64,000 bases of DNA. It comes from Paraburkholderia flagellata. GTDB taxonomy: Bacteria > Pseudomonadota > Gammaproteobacteria > Burkholderiales > Burkholderiaceae. The notes beneath the pieces are model-generated. The model saw nothing but the letters and a program-made list of their open reading frames with translations. It did no database searches and was not told the origin of the DNA. This document shows positions 17,645-26,877 of the stretch, one piece after another; within the stretch, counting starts at the first letter, position 1, and each line of letters starts with the position of its first letter. Made by a program: the position numbers and the translations under genes. The stretch spans positions 558,001 to 622,000 of the forward strand of contig NZ_JAJEJT010000004.1 in the NCBI RefSeq assembly GCF_021390645.1, in the 5' to 3' direction.

Positions 17645-18874
17645 GTGAGCGGCGCACCCAACTCACCTGCAAGTCCAGCTACACCCGCCGTCGCATCGCG
17701 CGGCAAGATCGTCATGATGGCGATCATCGCAGGAGCGGTGATTACCAACATCTATTGCACGCAGCCAATTCTGCCGTTGATTGCAGCGGGTCTGCGGGTC
17801 AACATCACCGCGGTCGATCTCGTCGCCGGAGCGGCGCTGCTCGGCTTCTCGACCGGGCTCGCGCTGCTGTTGCCGCTCGGCGACCGCTTCGACCGGCGCA
17901 AGCTCGTGCTGACCCAAATCGCGCTCGCGCTCGTTTTCGCGGCGACGTCGGCGGTTGCGCCCGGCATCTGGGCACTGATCGCGGCTTCGTTTGCGCTCGG
18001 TATCGTCAGTTGCGTTCCCCAGCAGCTCGTGCCCTTCGCGGCCGTCATGTCGTTGCCGAGCGAACGGGGGCGTAACGTCGGCACCGTCGTGAGCGGCATC
18101 ATGGTCGGCATCCTGGTCGGCCGCACGATCGCCGGCGTGATCGGCGCGGCCTGGGGGTGGCGTGCGGTGTATGGCGCGGAAGCCGTGTTCATGGTGCCGG
18201 TGTTCATCGCGGCCGCTGCGCTTTTGCCGAAGGGCGTGCCCTCCACGAATCTTTCGTATGGACGCCTGCTCGCTTCGCTGTGGCCACTCGTTCGCGACAA
18301 TCGTCCGATTCGTGAATCGATGATTATCCAGTCGTTGCTGTGGGCCTGTTTCAACGCCTTCTGGGTCAATCTCGCCGCGCTGCTCAAGGCCGGACCGTGG
18401 CATCTCGGCAGCGCGTGGGCGGGCGGCTTCGGCATCATCGGCGCAGCCGGTGCGTTCGCCGCATCGCTGGGCGGCAATGCCACCGACCGGGTGGGGTTCC
18501 GCAAGGTCATTGGCGCGAGTATCGGTATCGCGACACTTGCCTACCTGATTCTTTCCGGTGCGGCCACGTCGCTCACCATGCTGATCGTGGGCGTGATCGT
18601 GCTCGATATCGGCGTGCAGTCAGGTCTCGTTTCTAACCAGACTCGCGCTTTCTCGGTCGATCCGAAAGCACAAGGTCGAATCAACAGTCTCTATATGACG
18701 GCCACCTTTTTCGGCGGCGCGTTCGGTGCGACGGTCAGCGGCTGGCTCATGAGCCGCTTTGGCTGGTCGGGCATCGTGGCCTTTGGTGTCGTGCTCGGGA
18801 TCGTTGCTTTCGCCATCCACTGGATCGGTGCGCCTCGCGCTGCCGCGGGCCAGGTCCCATCAAACGCAGATTGA
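17645..18874 (+). CDS. MFS transporter (DHA1-like exporter)
   Basis: 409 residues, about 12 TM helices. GTG start at 17645 is supported by AAGGAGGT 5 bases upstream, a near-perfect Shine-Dalgarno. After TM1 comes NIYCTQPILPLIA, then the MFS loop 2-3 motif as GDRFDRRKL, and in the second half GNATDRVGFRKVIGASIG. This pattern matches the YnfM/NepI-like exporter group. It is divergent from LysR paralogue B, a common regulator-exporter pairing. Substrate cannot be read from sequence. Confidence 0.9.
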   Translation: MSGAPNSPASPATPAVASRGKIVMMAIIAGAVITNIYCTQPILPLIAAGLRVNITAVDLVAGAALLGFSTGLALLLPLGDRFDRRKLVLTQIALALVFAATSAVAPGIWALIAASFALGIVSCVPQQLVPFAAVMSLPSERGRNVGTVVSGIMVGILVGRTIAGVIGAAWGWRAVYGAEAVFMVPVFIAAAALLPKGVPSTNLSYGRLLASLWPLVRDNRPIRESMIIQSLLWACFNAFWVNLAALLKAGPWHLGSAWAGGFGIIGAAGAFAASLGGNATDRVGFRKVIGASIGIATLAYLILSGAATSLTMLIVGVIVLDIGVQSGLVSNQTRAFSVDPKAQGRINSLYMTATFFGGAFGATVSGWLMSRFGWSGIVAFGVVLGIVAFAIHWIGAPRAAAGQVPSNAD

Positions 18875-18950
18875 TTCAAGGAATCGCGAATCTGCTTGCT
18901 GGAATCCGCCGCGTTTCAGGTCGATGCCAGCTTCGAATACTGGAATTATC

Positions 18951-19940
18951 ATGATTGGCATCGTGCGCGTTGCGCTGAAACGGCCATATACGTTCGTCGT
19001 TCTGGCCGTGTTTATCCTGATCGTTGGCGTTCTGTCAGCGTTTCGTACCCCTACGGATATTTTTCCTCCGATCAATATCCCCGTGATTAGCGTGGTATGG
19101 CAGTACACGGGGCTTTCGCCCGACCAGATGGAAGGTCGTGTGATGGCTCCGTACGAGCGGGTGTTGACGACCACCGTGAATGGCGTTCAACACATTGAAG
19201 GCACATCGCTTACCGGATACGGTATCGTCAAGATCTTCTTTCAGCCGGGCACCAATATCGGCACGGCGAATGCGCAGGTTACGGCCATTTCGCAGGAAAT
19301 TTTGAAGCAGTTGCCGCCGTCGGCGACGCCGCCGTTCATCATCAATTACAACGCTTCGACGGTTCCGATTATTCAACTCGCGCTTTCGGGCAAAGGTCTT
19401 TCGGAACAGAATCTGGCGGACCTCGGCAAGAACCAGTTGCGCCCGATTCTCGCGACGGTGAACGGCGCTGCTATCCCGTTTCCGTTTGGCGGCAAAGACC
19501 GGCAGGTTCAAATCAACATCAAGCCGTCGGCACTCGAGGCGCGGTCGTTGTCGGCTGAGGACGTGCTCAATGCGTTGACGGCTCAGAACCTCGTGACGCC
19601 GGTCGGCACGGAAAAGATCGGTAACTACGAGTACACGCTCCAATTGAACGATGCGCCGGCGACGATCGCGGCCATTGCGAATCTGCCGGTCAAGTCCGCC
19701 AACGGCACGGTTGTGCATATGCATGACGTCGCCGATGTGACCGACGGCAGCCCGCCGCAGCCCAATATCGTTCACGTGGAAGGCAAGCGTTCAGTGCTGC
19801 TCACGGTATTCAAGAACGGCTCGGCTTCGACGTTGTCGATTATCGGCGGCATTCGCCAGAAGGTTGCCGACGCGAAGGGCTCGCTGCCCGACGCGCTTCA
19901 GATCGATGCGATTGGCGACCAGTCGATCAACGCAGCGTGA
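18951..19940 (+). pseudogene. Truncated RND efflux pump inner-membrane subunit (N-terminal third only)
   Basis: 329 residues matching only the first third of an AcrB/MdtB-type RND transporter, which is normally over 1000 residues. It keeps TM1 (RPYTFVVLAVFILIVGVL), the RTPTDIFPPINIPV start of the porter domain, and the subdomain up to ADAKGSLPDALQIDAIGDQS. It then ends at once with INAA and TGA, just before TM2 would begin. No remainder of the gene, no fusion protein and no outer-membrane factor follow. The break is abrupt, consistent with a deletion junction near 19925-19940. An isolated soluble porter fragment anchored by one TM is unlikely to pump. Confidence 0.85.
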
Positions 19941-20111
19941 TCGCGCTCCGTACGCGTTGAATTCAGTGCATATCTAAAGTTGACCGTTGCGCGTCAATTC
20001 CCTGATTTTGGTTACGCGATGTAAAGAGTGAATTGAGACCAGCCTGGTTGGCGGTGTCGAGTGTTGATCCTATAGTGATCGAGAGTGCTTATCAAAGCAG
20101 AGAGGTGAAAA

Positions 20112-20312
20112 GTGAAGTTCGCTATGAAAACCGAAATCCGCACGGACGAAGTGTCGACGATCGTGCATGCGATGAAGTCCGTGGACGCCGACGCGAAGGT
20201 CGACGTCGATGTTGGCGCGCAAACCGTGAGCGTCGATTCGTGGCTGATGCCCGAGGAATTTCTCGTCGCTTTCTACGACGAGGACTACGACGTGGGCATT
20301 GCCGAGTGGTAG
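20112..20312 (+). CDS. Small HMA-fold-like protein lacking the metal-binding CxxC
   Basis: 66 residues from GTG 20112, with AGAGGTGAA 7 bases upstream. The order beta (MKTEIRT), helix (DEVSTIVHAMKSVD), beta (AKVDVDVGAQTVSV), helix (PEEFLVAFYDED), beta (YDVGIAEW) is that of heavy-metal-associated (HMA) chaperone folds, but it contains no cysteine and is acidic. It therefore probably does not carry copper like CopZ. Function unknown; identification rests on the secondary-structure pattern only. Confidence 0.6.
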   Translation: MKFAMKTEIRTDEVSTIVHAMKSVDADAKVDVDVGAQTVSVDSWLMPEEFLVAFYDEDYDVGIAEW

Positions 20313-20596
20313 GAATGGGGCATGTGGCCCGGATGAGACTTATCTTGGCCCATAAACATCCTTCCTGTTGACACAAATCGCTTCAATCGTTGTCAGAATC
20401 CTTAACACCCTTTCTCACGTTTTTTCCAGGCGCACGTCAAAAGAGTGCCGGGTGGACTGTGCTTCACACGGAGAACCCGCTGAAGCCGTCGTCCGCGAGC
20501 TGGTAGGGGACATACGCTGTTCTTGAGTCGGAAGGGAAATGTTCCATTGTGTTTGGCCGCTGATCGCATCAGCGCCCGTTTCCGCACGAGTCAGCC

Positions 20597-22462
20597 ATGA
20601 CCCAAAACCCAGAAATTGCTTCAAAAAGCGCCCTAAAGGCGCCGCTTCCCGGCGCACAGATGTCAGGTGCCGATATCATCTTGCGCGTACTGAGCGAGCA
20701 GGGTGTCGATACCGTATTCGGCTATAGCGGCGGCGCGATATTGCCGACCTACGACGCGGTATTTCGTTTCAACGAACTCCATGCCGACGAGCCCGAGCGG
20801 CAGATCAACCTCGTCGTACCCGCCAACGAGCAGACCGCTGGCTTCATGGCCGCCGGATATGCGCGCGCGAGCGGGAAAGTGGGCGTGTTCATGGTGACGT
20901 CAGGCCCAGGCGCGACCAACGCGGTGACGCCAATCGCCGACTGCAACGGCGACTCGGTGCCGGTGGTGCTCATCTGCGGACAGGTGCCGCGCGCCGCCAT
21001 TGGCAGCGATGCTTTTCAGGAAGCGCCTGTATTCAACATCATGTCGGCGTGTGCGAAGCAGGTGTTCCTGGTGACCGATCCGGACAAGCTCGAACAAACG
21101 CTGCGCACTGCGTTCGAAGTGGCTCGCACCGGTCGTCCCGGCCCCGTTGTCGTGGACGTGCCGAAAGACATCCAGAACTGGACCGGCACCTGGCAGGGGC
21201 ACGGTACGTTGGCGTTTCGCGGCTACTCGGACCGTCTTCGCAAGGTGGCGACGGGCGCACGTCTTGAAGAGAGCAAGCGCGACGAATTCTTCGATCTGCT
21301 GGCGCAGAGCAAGCGCCCGCTGCTGTATGCGGGCGGGGGTGTCATCACGGCTGGCGCCACGGCGGAATTGCGTCAGTTCGCCGAGCGCTATCGGATTCCT
21401 GTCGTGAATACGTTGATGGGGCTCGGCACGATATCCGTGAAGCACGAGTTGGGGCTCGGCATGCTGGGCATGCACGGCACGGCCTGCGCGAATTACGCGG
21501 TGGAGGATTGCGATTTTCTGATCGCCGTGGGCGCCCGATTCGACGATCGTGTCGCCGGCGGTCGCCCTCACGCATTTGCGCCGCGAGCGCGCTATGTGGC
21601 GCACATCGATATCGACGAAGCGGAGATCAACAAGGTGAAGCGCGCGCACTGGGCTCATGTGGGCGACGCGAAGGACACCTTGCTGTCGCTGATGAAACAC
21701 GAAACGCACGTGCAATCGCCTTTGGCGTGGCTCGACCACATCCGGGAACTGAAGCAACGCTATGCCATGAACTACGACCGCCATAGCCCGGTCATTCAGC
21801 CGCAGTTCGTGGTGGAAAAGTTGAGTGAGATGACGGGCGGGCGAGCTATCGTCACCACCGGCGTCGGCCAGCACCAGATGTGGGTCGCGCAGTTCTTCGA
21901 CTTCGTCGAGCCGCGCAGCTTTCTCACGTCGGGCAGCATGGGGACGATGGGATTCGGCTTGCCGGCGGCGATCGGCGCCCAGATGGGACGCCCGGATGCC
22001 CTCGTGATCGACATCGACGGTGACGGCAGCATGCGCATGAACATCGGCGACCTGGAAACCGCGACCACCTACGGCGTGCCGGTCAAAGTGTTGCTGCTCA
22101 ACAATGTCGGTGACGGGATGATCCGGCAGTGGCAACGTCTCTTCTATGACGGGCGCCTGTGCGTGAGCGACAAGTCGCTTCATCGAAAGGATTTTGTCAT
22201 GGCGGCGCGCGCGGACGGGTTCGAGTTCGCGCAGCGCGTTGAGGTCCTCGCCGAAGTCAAGGAAAAACTCAGGGCTTTCATCGACTTTGACGGTCCCGCC
22301 TTCCTCGAAGTCATGATCGATCAGGATGCCGATGTGTTTCCGATGGTCGGGCCTGGCATGAGCTATTCGGACATGATCACCGGGCCATTCATCCCGTCGA
22401 GGGATGGAGACGAGTCGGGCGGCACGCGTGCAGATCATCAATCGGCTTCGGACATGTTCTAG
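20597..22462 (+). CDS. ilvB: Acetolactate synthase large (catalytic) subunit
   Basis: ThDP-dependent condensation of pyruvate with pyruvate or 2-oxobutyrate in branched-chain amino-acid synthesis. 621 residues. N-terminal Pyr domain with GYSGGAILP and the catalytic Glu in ANEQTAGFMAAGYARASG, a central FAD-type domain, and the C-terminal PP domain with the ThDP/Mg motif GDGSMRMNIGDLETA and the IRQWQRLFYDGRL segment typical of acetohydroxyacid synthases. No regulatory subunit gene (ilvN/ilvH) is adjacent. A second, housekeeping ilvBHC locus may exist elsewhere; not testable here. Confidence 0.9.
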   Translation: MTQNPEIASKSALKAPLPGAQMSGADIILRVLSEQGVDTVFGYSGGAILPTYDAVFRFNELHADEPERQINLVVPANEQTAGFMAAGYARASGKVGVFMVTSGPGATNAVTPIADCNGDSVPVVLICGQVPRAAIGSDAFQEAPVFNIMSACAKQVFLVTDPDKLEQTLRTAFEVARTGRPGPVVVDVPKDIQNWTGTWQGHGTLAFRGYSDRLRKVATGARLEESKRDEFFDLLAQSKRPLLYAGGGVITAGATAELRQFAERYRIPVVNTLMGLGTISVKHELGLGMLGMHGTACANYAVEDCDFLIAVGARFDDRVAGGRPHAFAPRARYVAHIDIDEAEINKVKRAHWAHVGDAKDTLLSLMKHETHVQSPLAWLDHIRELKQRYAMNYDRHSPVIQPQFVVEKLSEMTGGRAIVTTGVGQHQMWVAQFFDFVEPRSFLTSGSMGTMGFGLPAAIGAQMGRPDALVIDIDGDGSMRMNIGDLETATTYGVPVKVLLLNNVGDGMIRQWQRLFYDGRLCVSDKSLHRKDFVMAARADGFEFAQRVEVLAEVKEKLRAFIDFDGPAFLEVMIDQDADVFPMVGPGMSYSDMITGPFIPSRDGDESGGTRADHQSASDMF

Positions 22463-22649
22463 GCTGCTATGGCACCGATCAGTGTGATCGTAACCATCGC
22501 TTCTTCATTCCGCGATGTAACAAAAGAAGTTCTGGCTGCTGCGTTTATCGCGGCAACGCGCAAACATATAGTTGCTCTGATGGGTGGGAGCGACGCGGGG
22601 CATGGGGCACTGCGGGCCCCGCGTTGTCTCTTCATTTAAGCGAGCAAGA

Positions 22650-23291
22650 ATGAAATTGATCTATGTTGGCGATCCGATGTGTTCGTGGTGCTATGGCTTT
22701 GGCAAGGAGCTTTCAGCGCTCGTCGCGCGCGTGCCCGATCTGAAACTGGAGATTGTGGTGGGCGGTATTCGCGCCGGCGCGACCGATGTACTCGATGCAA
22801 CCGGCAAGCGCTTCCGGCTGCAGCATTGGCAGCGCGTTGAAGCGTTGAGCGGTTTGCCGTTCAACCGCGAGGCGTTTGTGGCGCGCGAGGGCTTTGTCTA
22901 CGATACCGAGCCGGTATGCCGCGCCGTTGTGGCGGCGCGGCGGTTCGCTAGTGGTGAGGCATTGCTCTCGGTGTTCCGCGCGCTTCAGAATGGGTTCTAT
23001 GCGCAGGGGCGCGATACGACCGATGGTCAAGTGTTGAGCGATATCGCGTCAACGTCGCTGCATGCAGCGGGCGTTCAGGTGAGCGCCGACGCGTTCTACC
23101 AGGCATGGGCGGCGGCAGAAACGAAGGAAGAGACGCAACGCGATTTCGCACGTGCGCGAGCGCTCGGCGTTGCGTCATTCCCCACGTTGCTGCTTGAAGA
23201 GCAGGGCCGGACGTACGCCGTGCATTCGGGCTATGCGAGCGTCAACGCGCTCGAGGAACGGCTCAACGAGATTGAAGGGCCGCTCGCGTGA
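22650..23291 (+). CDS. DsbA-family protein (FrnE/DsbA-like thioredoxin fold)
   Basis: 213 residues from ATG 22650. It starts directly with a beta strand and active site, MKLIYVGDPMCSWCYGFG, giving a CSWC pair. No signal peptide, so cytoplasmic. An inserted helical domain follows (about 60-160) and then the cis-Pro loop VASFPTLLLE. This is the pattern of FrnE-like DsbA relatives thought to act in dithiol chemistry or stress. A hairpin closes the gene at 23318-23347. Confidence 0.87.
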   Translation: MKLIYVGDPMCSWCYGFGKELSALVARVPDLKLEIVVGGIRAGATDVLDATGKRFRLQHWQRVEALSGLPFNREAFVAREGFVYDTEPVCRAVVAARRFASGEALLSVFRALQNGFYAQGRDTTDGQVLSDIASTSLHAAGVQVSADAFYQAWAAAETKEETQRDFARARALGVASFPTLLLEEQGRTYAVHSGYASVNALEERLNEIEGPLA

Positions 23292-23317
23292 GCGTGTCTG
23301 GTCCTGGTTGTTCGAGA

Positions 23318-23347
23318 GCGTGCTGCGCAAGCGATTGCGCAGCACGC
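23318..23347. terminator. Perfect 13-bp hairpin between DsbA-family and NTF2-like genes
   Basis: GCGTGCTGCGCAA, loop GCGA, TTGCGCAGCACGC: 13 perfect pairs with a GNRA tetraloop. No T-run follows (TTCCC), so it may be a terminator of low U content, or an RNA stability element ahead of the gene at 23394. Confidence 0.6.
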
Positions 23348-23393
23348 TTCCCATGCCCGGACAGAGACGTGAATCAATGAGGAGTATGAAGCC

Positions 23394-23756
23394 ATGAGCG
23401 ACAGCAACGAAATCGTCGAACTCGTCCAGCGCTATTTCGACGCCACCTGGCGAGGCGATGTGGAGCAGTTGAGAACGGTGTTCGATCCACGCGCGATCGT
23501 AGCGGGGGAGGTGAATGGCCAGCCCTACTACAAGACGATCGACGAGTATCTTGCGGGTGTCGCAAACAGGAAATCGCCGGCTGAATTGGGTGAGCCGGTC
23601 GAGACGGAACTGCTGATGCTCGATGTTCAGAAAAACATCGCGACGGCGAAACTGCACGTACGCATGCTCGGTTTCAATTACTACAATTATTTTTCGATCA
23701 TGCGGCAGCGCGACAAGTGGCTTGTCATTACGAAGACGCTGACGAACGTGCAGTGA
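23394..23756 (+). CDS. Putative lumazine-binding / NTF2-like protein
   Basis: 120 residues with the lumazine-binding-2 type NTF2-like fold: helix DSNEIVELVQRYFDATWRGD, then FDPRAIVAGEVNGQ, followed by four to five beta strands, ending in INYY-like FNYYNYFSIMRQRDKWLVIT. Proteins of this type are small dimers of unclear enzymatic role. A GGAG (GAGGAGT-like) site precedes the start. It is transcribed toward the convergent SDR gene. Confidence 0.85.
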   Translation: MSDSNEIVELVQRYFDATWRGDVEQLRTVFDPRAIVAGEVNGQPYYKTIDEYLAGVANRKSPAELGEPVETELLMLDVQKNIATAKLHVRMLGFNYYNYFSIMRQRDKWLVITKTLTNVQ

Positions 23757-23822
23757 ATGCCTTCCGCGCGCCGCGCCTCCGACGAATCATCCAGTTCAGG
23801 GGCGCGCGCGACGCACAGGCGC

Positions 23823-24530
23823 TTATTGACCTGCGCTCTGGCCACCGTCCACGTGCAGGATTTCGCCGGTCACGAATGGTGCCGAATCGAGGTACAGAAT
23901 CGCGTTGACGATGTCGCTCATTTCACCCATGCGACCAACTGGATGCATCGCGCCGAGCGTGGCGTGCGTTTCGGGAGCATGCATCGGCGACTTGATGACG
24001 CCGGGCGAAACCGCGTTGGCACGGATTCCCGCGCGCGCATATTCGATTGCGAGCGACTTCGTCGCCGCGTTCAGGCCACCCTTGGTAAGCGAAGCGAGAA
24101 CGGACGGCACTTTGCTGTTTGCCTTGTCGGCGAGCGTGGTGGTGATGCTCACCACGTGGCCGCTGCCGTGCTTCTGCATCGCTTCGATCGCGTATTGCGT
24201 GATGTGAAAAAAGCCGTTCAGGTTCACGTTCAGGATCGCCGCGTAGTCGTCGGCAGTGTACTTCGTGAAGGGCTTCGCGATGAAAATGCCTGCGTTGTTG
24301 ACGAGCGTATCGACACGGCCGAAGTGCTCGATGGCGGCGTTCACCACACGTCGAGCCGTGGCGGCGTCGCCGATGTCGCCTGCCACGGCAACATAGTCCG
24401 CTTCAACGGCCGGTGTGATGGAACGGGCCGTAGCGACCACGCGATGACCTTGCGCGCGGAAGGCCTTGACGGTTTCGGCGCCAATGCCTTGTGATGCTCC
24501 GGTAACGATGACGACCTTGGAAGTGCTCAT
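23823..24530 (-). CDS. SDR-family NAD(P)-dependent oxidoreductase
   Basis: 235 residues. Classical short-chain dehydrogenase: cofactor motif TGASQGIG at residues 11-18, NNAG segment as LVNNAGIFIAKPF, Ser in the VVSITTTLADK strand. The usual catalytic YxxxK is not plain; the aligned segment reads VPSVLASLTKGGLNAATKSL, so the active-site Tyr seems replaced while the Lys is kept. It ends in the family-typical GEILHVDGGQSAG. ATG 24530 is used; upstream codons are unsupported. Downstream of the GlxA-type regulator on the same strand, so possibly its target. Confidence 0.88.
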   Translation of the reverse strand: MSTSKVVIVTGASQGIGAETVKAFRAQGHRVVATARSITPAVEADYVAVAGDIGDAATARRVVNAAIEHFGRVDTLVNNAGIFIAKPFTKYTADDYAAILNVNLNGFFHITQYAIEAMQKHGSGHVVSITTTLADKANSKVPSVLASLTKGGLNAATKSLAIEYARAGIRANAVSPGVIKSPMHAPETHATLGAMHPVGRMGEMSDIVNAILYLDSAPFVTGEILHVDGGQSAGQ

Positions 24531-24704
24531 TGTGTGTCTCGCAGTTTGGGTAAGCTGGCCAACCGGCCGATCGAATCGACGGATCCGATGAAGCAGCACT
24601 GTAGGCGCATCCGTCGCGAATTCGAACACCCACCATGGACAAAGAGTCGTGCGTCGCAAGAACAAATCGCAGTGGCGTTGAGAGGCTGCGCGCGGGGCGA
24701 TCTC

Positions 24705-25742
24705 TCAGGCGATTGCCTCCATGTGTGCATACGAAGGATTCGTGTGAAGGTCGCTCGCAAACGCGGGCGGGGAGAGTGCGACCCCGGCGACTTCAGTATT
24801 GCGGGACTGTTGGCGGTATTGCCGAGGAGTGAGGCTGAGACGTCTTTGAAACACCATGCGCATGTGCGCAGCGTTGTGAAAGCCACAGTTGAACGCAACG
24901 GTTTTCATCGGCATGTTGCGTTCTTCCAGCAGCTTTCGTGCGGCACCCACGCGGACCTGGTCGACGAATGCGGAAGGTGTTGTGTGGAGATACTTCGCAA
25001 AGATCCTCGATAGGGTGCGCCGGCTCACGTAGACAGCGTCGGCGAGTTGCTCTATCGAAAGCACGTCGGAAAGGTGGTCGCCGATATGACGTTGTACTTT
25101 TGCGATGATCGAACTCTCATCGGCAAGCGTCGCGACGTAGGGGGCGCGTTCGTATGGCTCGCGCTGCGGATTGGCGCCAAGACGTCTTGCCACTTGTTTG
25201 GCGACATTCTGGCCCCAGTCTTCAGCAACAAGAGAAAGCCCAAGGTCGAGTCCGGCGGTCGGACCCGCAGATGAAATCAGACGTCCATCGCGTATCAGGG
25301 TTTTGTCGGGACGTATGCGGGCTCGCGGGAATTCGCTGGCCATCTGGCTCGCGTCGGCCCAGCGCGCGGCGACCTCTTTCCCCTCGAGCATACCCGAGCG
25401 CCCGAGCAGCCAGGCGCCGTTGCAAACGCAGCCGTAACGCCTGGACTCAAGTGCGCGTCGCCGCAGCCAGTCCAGAAATTCCTGTTTCGGGCGAACGGTC
25501 GCATTGCGGGAGCCGCCGGTCACCAGCAGCACATCGACGTTTGCACGGAAGTCCGCGTAGACCCACGGCACGCAGAGCTGCATAGCGTTCGAACAGGCGA
25601 CTGCGCCCACGTGCTCTCCAATGAGGGGCACCTGATACTGGCGTGCCTCGGCGAGGAAATGGTTCGCTTCGGAGAACACGTCGAGCAGGCCTGCGATATC
25701 CATGGCCTGCACACCATCCAGTACGACGATAGCAACTTTCAT
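24705..25742 (-). CDS. GlxA-family transcriptional regulator (DJ-1/PfpI domain plus AraC HTH)
   Basis: 345 residues. N-terminal DJ-1/PfpI-like amidotransferase-type domain (about 1-180) with VAIVVLDGVQAMDIAGLLDV and the nucleophile-elbow region CVCNGAWLLGRSG, in which Cys follows VCN. The C-terminal AraC double HTH (about 230-320) has LADAVYVSRRTLSRIFAKY and VAFNCGFHNAAHMR, then LTPRQYR. The domain probably senses a small metabolite. It lies upstream of the SDR gene and is divergent, across 319 bases, from the response regulator at 26062. Confidence 0.92.
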   Translation of the reverse strand: MKVAIVVLDGVQAMDIAGLLDVFSEANHFLAEARQYQVPLIGEHVGAVACSNAMQLCVPWVYADFRANVDVLLVTGGSRNATVRPKQEFLDWLRRRALESRRYGCVCNGAWLLGRSGMLEGKEVAARWADASQMASEFPRARIRPDKTLIRDGRLISSAGPTAGLDLGLSLVAEDWGQNVAKQVARRLGANPQREPYERAPYVATLADESSIIAKVQRHIGDHLSDVLSIEQLADAVYVSRRTLSRIFAKYLHTTPSAFVDQVRVGAARKLLEERNMPMKTVAFNCGFHNAAHMRMVFQRRLSLTPRQYRQQSRNTEVAGVALSPPAFASDLHTNPSYAHMEAIA

Positions 25743-26061
25743 TTTGCGTACCCAACCTGAGCAATGATTCCAATTGCGCGACGATCTGCTGAAAAAAGGT
25801 TATGCGTGCAGCGCGAGGCTGACAATTCTCCGAATGGCTGAAGGTTCAGCTTGCGGGCATGTGGTCCCTCATACGCCGGTATGACTCGTGTAGTTCGAGA
25901 GGCGTGTGCGCCGAGGGTGCCGCACTAAAGAGGATGAATTATGTGGGCGCCTGGTTCAAAGCAGGACGATGCGCAATCGGTAGCGATAAGTCTTGCTATT
26001 GCTTACTATATGGCGAGCACCGGCACGTTTTCGCCATCACGAACTTTTCAAAGATCGAGCG
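25743..26061. promoter_or_regulatory. Divergent promoter region, GlxA-type regulator / FixJ-type regulator
   Basis: 319 bases without a supportable gene. Must contain promoters for both flanking genes. A short reading frame at 25859-26065 shows no family features or ribosome site and is not called. AT-richer stretch around 25985-26045 (CTTGCTATTGCTTACTATAT) is a plausible promoter for the plus-strand gene. Confidence 0.4.
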
Positions 26062-26721
26062 ATGAAACACGATAGCGTTGGGACGCGAAGTGAACCACTA
26101 CCGGACTCGCTCGTGTACGTGATCGACGACGACGAGTCTATTCGAGGCGCGCTAACCAGCCTGCTCATGTCAGTCGGCATCGAGGTCCGGGCGTTCGAAT
26201 CGGCTGACGAATTTCTCGCCGAGAAAATGCCGGATGTGCCGAGCTGTCTCATTCTCGACATTCGATTGCGAGGCGAAAGCGGCCTTACGCTTCAGCAGGA
26301 AGCCTTCAAGGAAAGCATTCAATTTCCCATCGTCTTTTTAACGGGGCATGGCGACATAGGCATGACCGTCAAGGCAATGAAAGCAGGTGCTTTCGATTTC
26401 ATGACAAAGCCATTCAAGGATCAGGATCTGCTCGATACGATCGCTGCAGCGCTGAAACGGGATGGTGAACTGAGGCGCCAGGCGAGGCTCGTTGCGGGCG
26501 TTCGTCAAGCGTACGACTCGCTGACGGCGCGCGAGCGCGAAGTGATCGGCCACGTGTCCGAAGGTCTGTTGAACAAACAGATTGCAGGCCTCCTGTGCCT
26601 GAGCGAGGTCACGGTCAAGATTCATCGGGCGCAAGCCATGCACAAGCTCAATGCGCGATCGGTGGCCGAACTCATCAAGAAATTGCAGCAGGTGCAAGCG
26701 GCTCCTCAGAGCGCCAGATAG
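26062..26721 (+). CDS. FixJ/NodW-type two-component response regulator
   Basis: 219 residues. Receiver domain 15-130 with acidic pair DDDE (22-25), phospho-acceptor Asp66 in LILDIRLRGESG, Thr94 and Lys116 (MTKPF). LuxR-type HTH at about 155-215 with LTAREREVIGHVSEGLLNKQ and VTVKIHRAQAMHKL, as in FixJ, NodW and TodT. Acts as a phosphorylation-dependent transcription activator. No histidine kinase is adjacent; a second, receiver-only protein follows at 26878. Confidence 0.92.
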   Translation: MKHDSVGTRSEPLPDSLVYVIDDDESIRGALTSLLMSVGIEVRAFESADEFLAEKMPDVPSCLILDIRLRGESGLTLQQEAFKESIQFPIVFLTGHGDIGMTVKAMKAGAFDFMTKPFKDQDLLDTIAAALKRDGELRRQARLVAGVRQAYDSLTAREREVIGHVSEGLLNKQIAGLLCLSEVTVKIHRAQAMHKLNARSVAELIKKLQQVQAAPQSAR

Positions 26722-26877
26722 GCATTTGCTCGTTCGCCGCGCAACGGCCGCCTTCCTCAGCGCGCGGATTTCACCCCGCTAATACGAATTGTCGCCAGAA
26801 TCATCCGAAGGTGTGATTGCTGCCCCTTCGGCCGGCCTGTATTTTCCAGAAAGATTCTACCTTTCTGCATCATTTCA

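Noticed and set aside
25859..26065. 68-codon frame before the FixJ-type regulator
   Set aside because: No Shine-Dalgarno, no motif, and it overlaps the regulator's start region; treated as promoter DNA.
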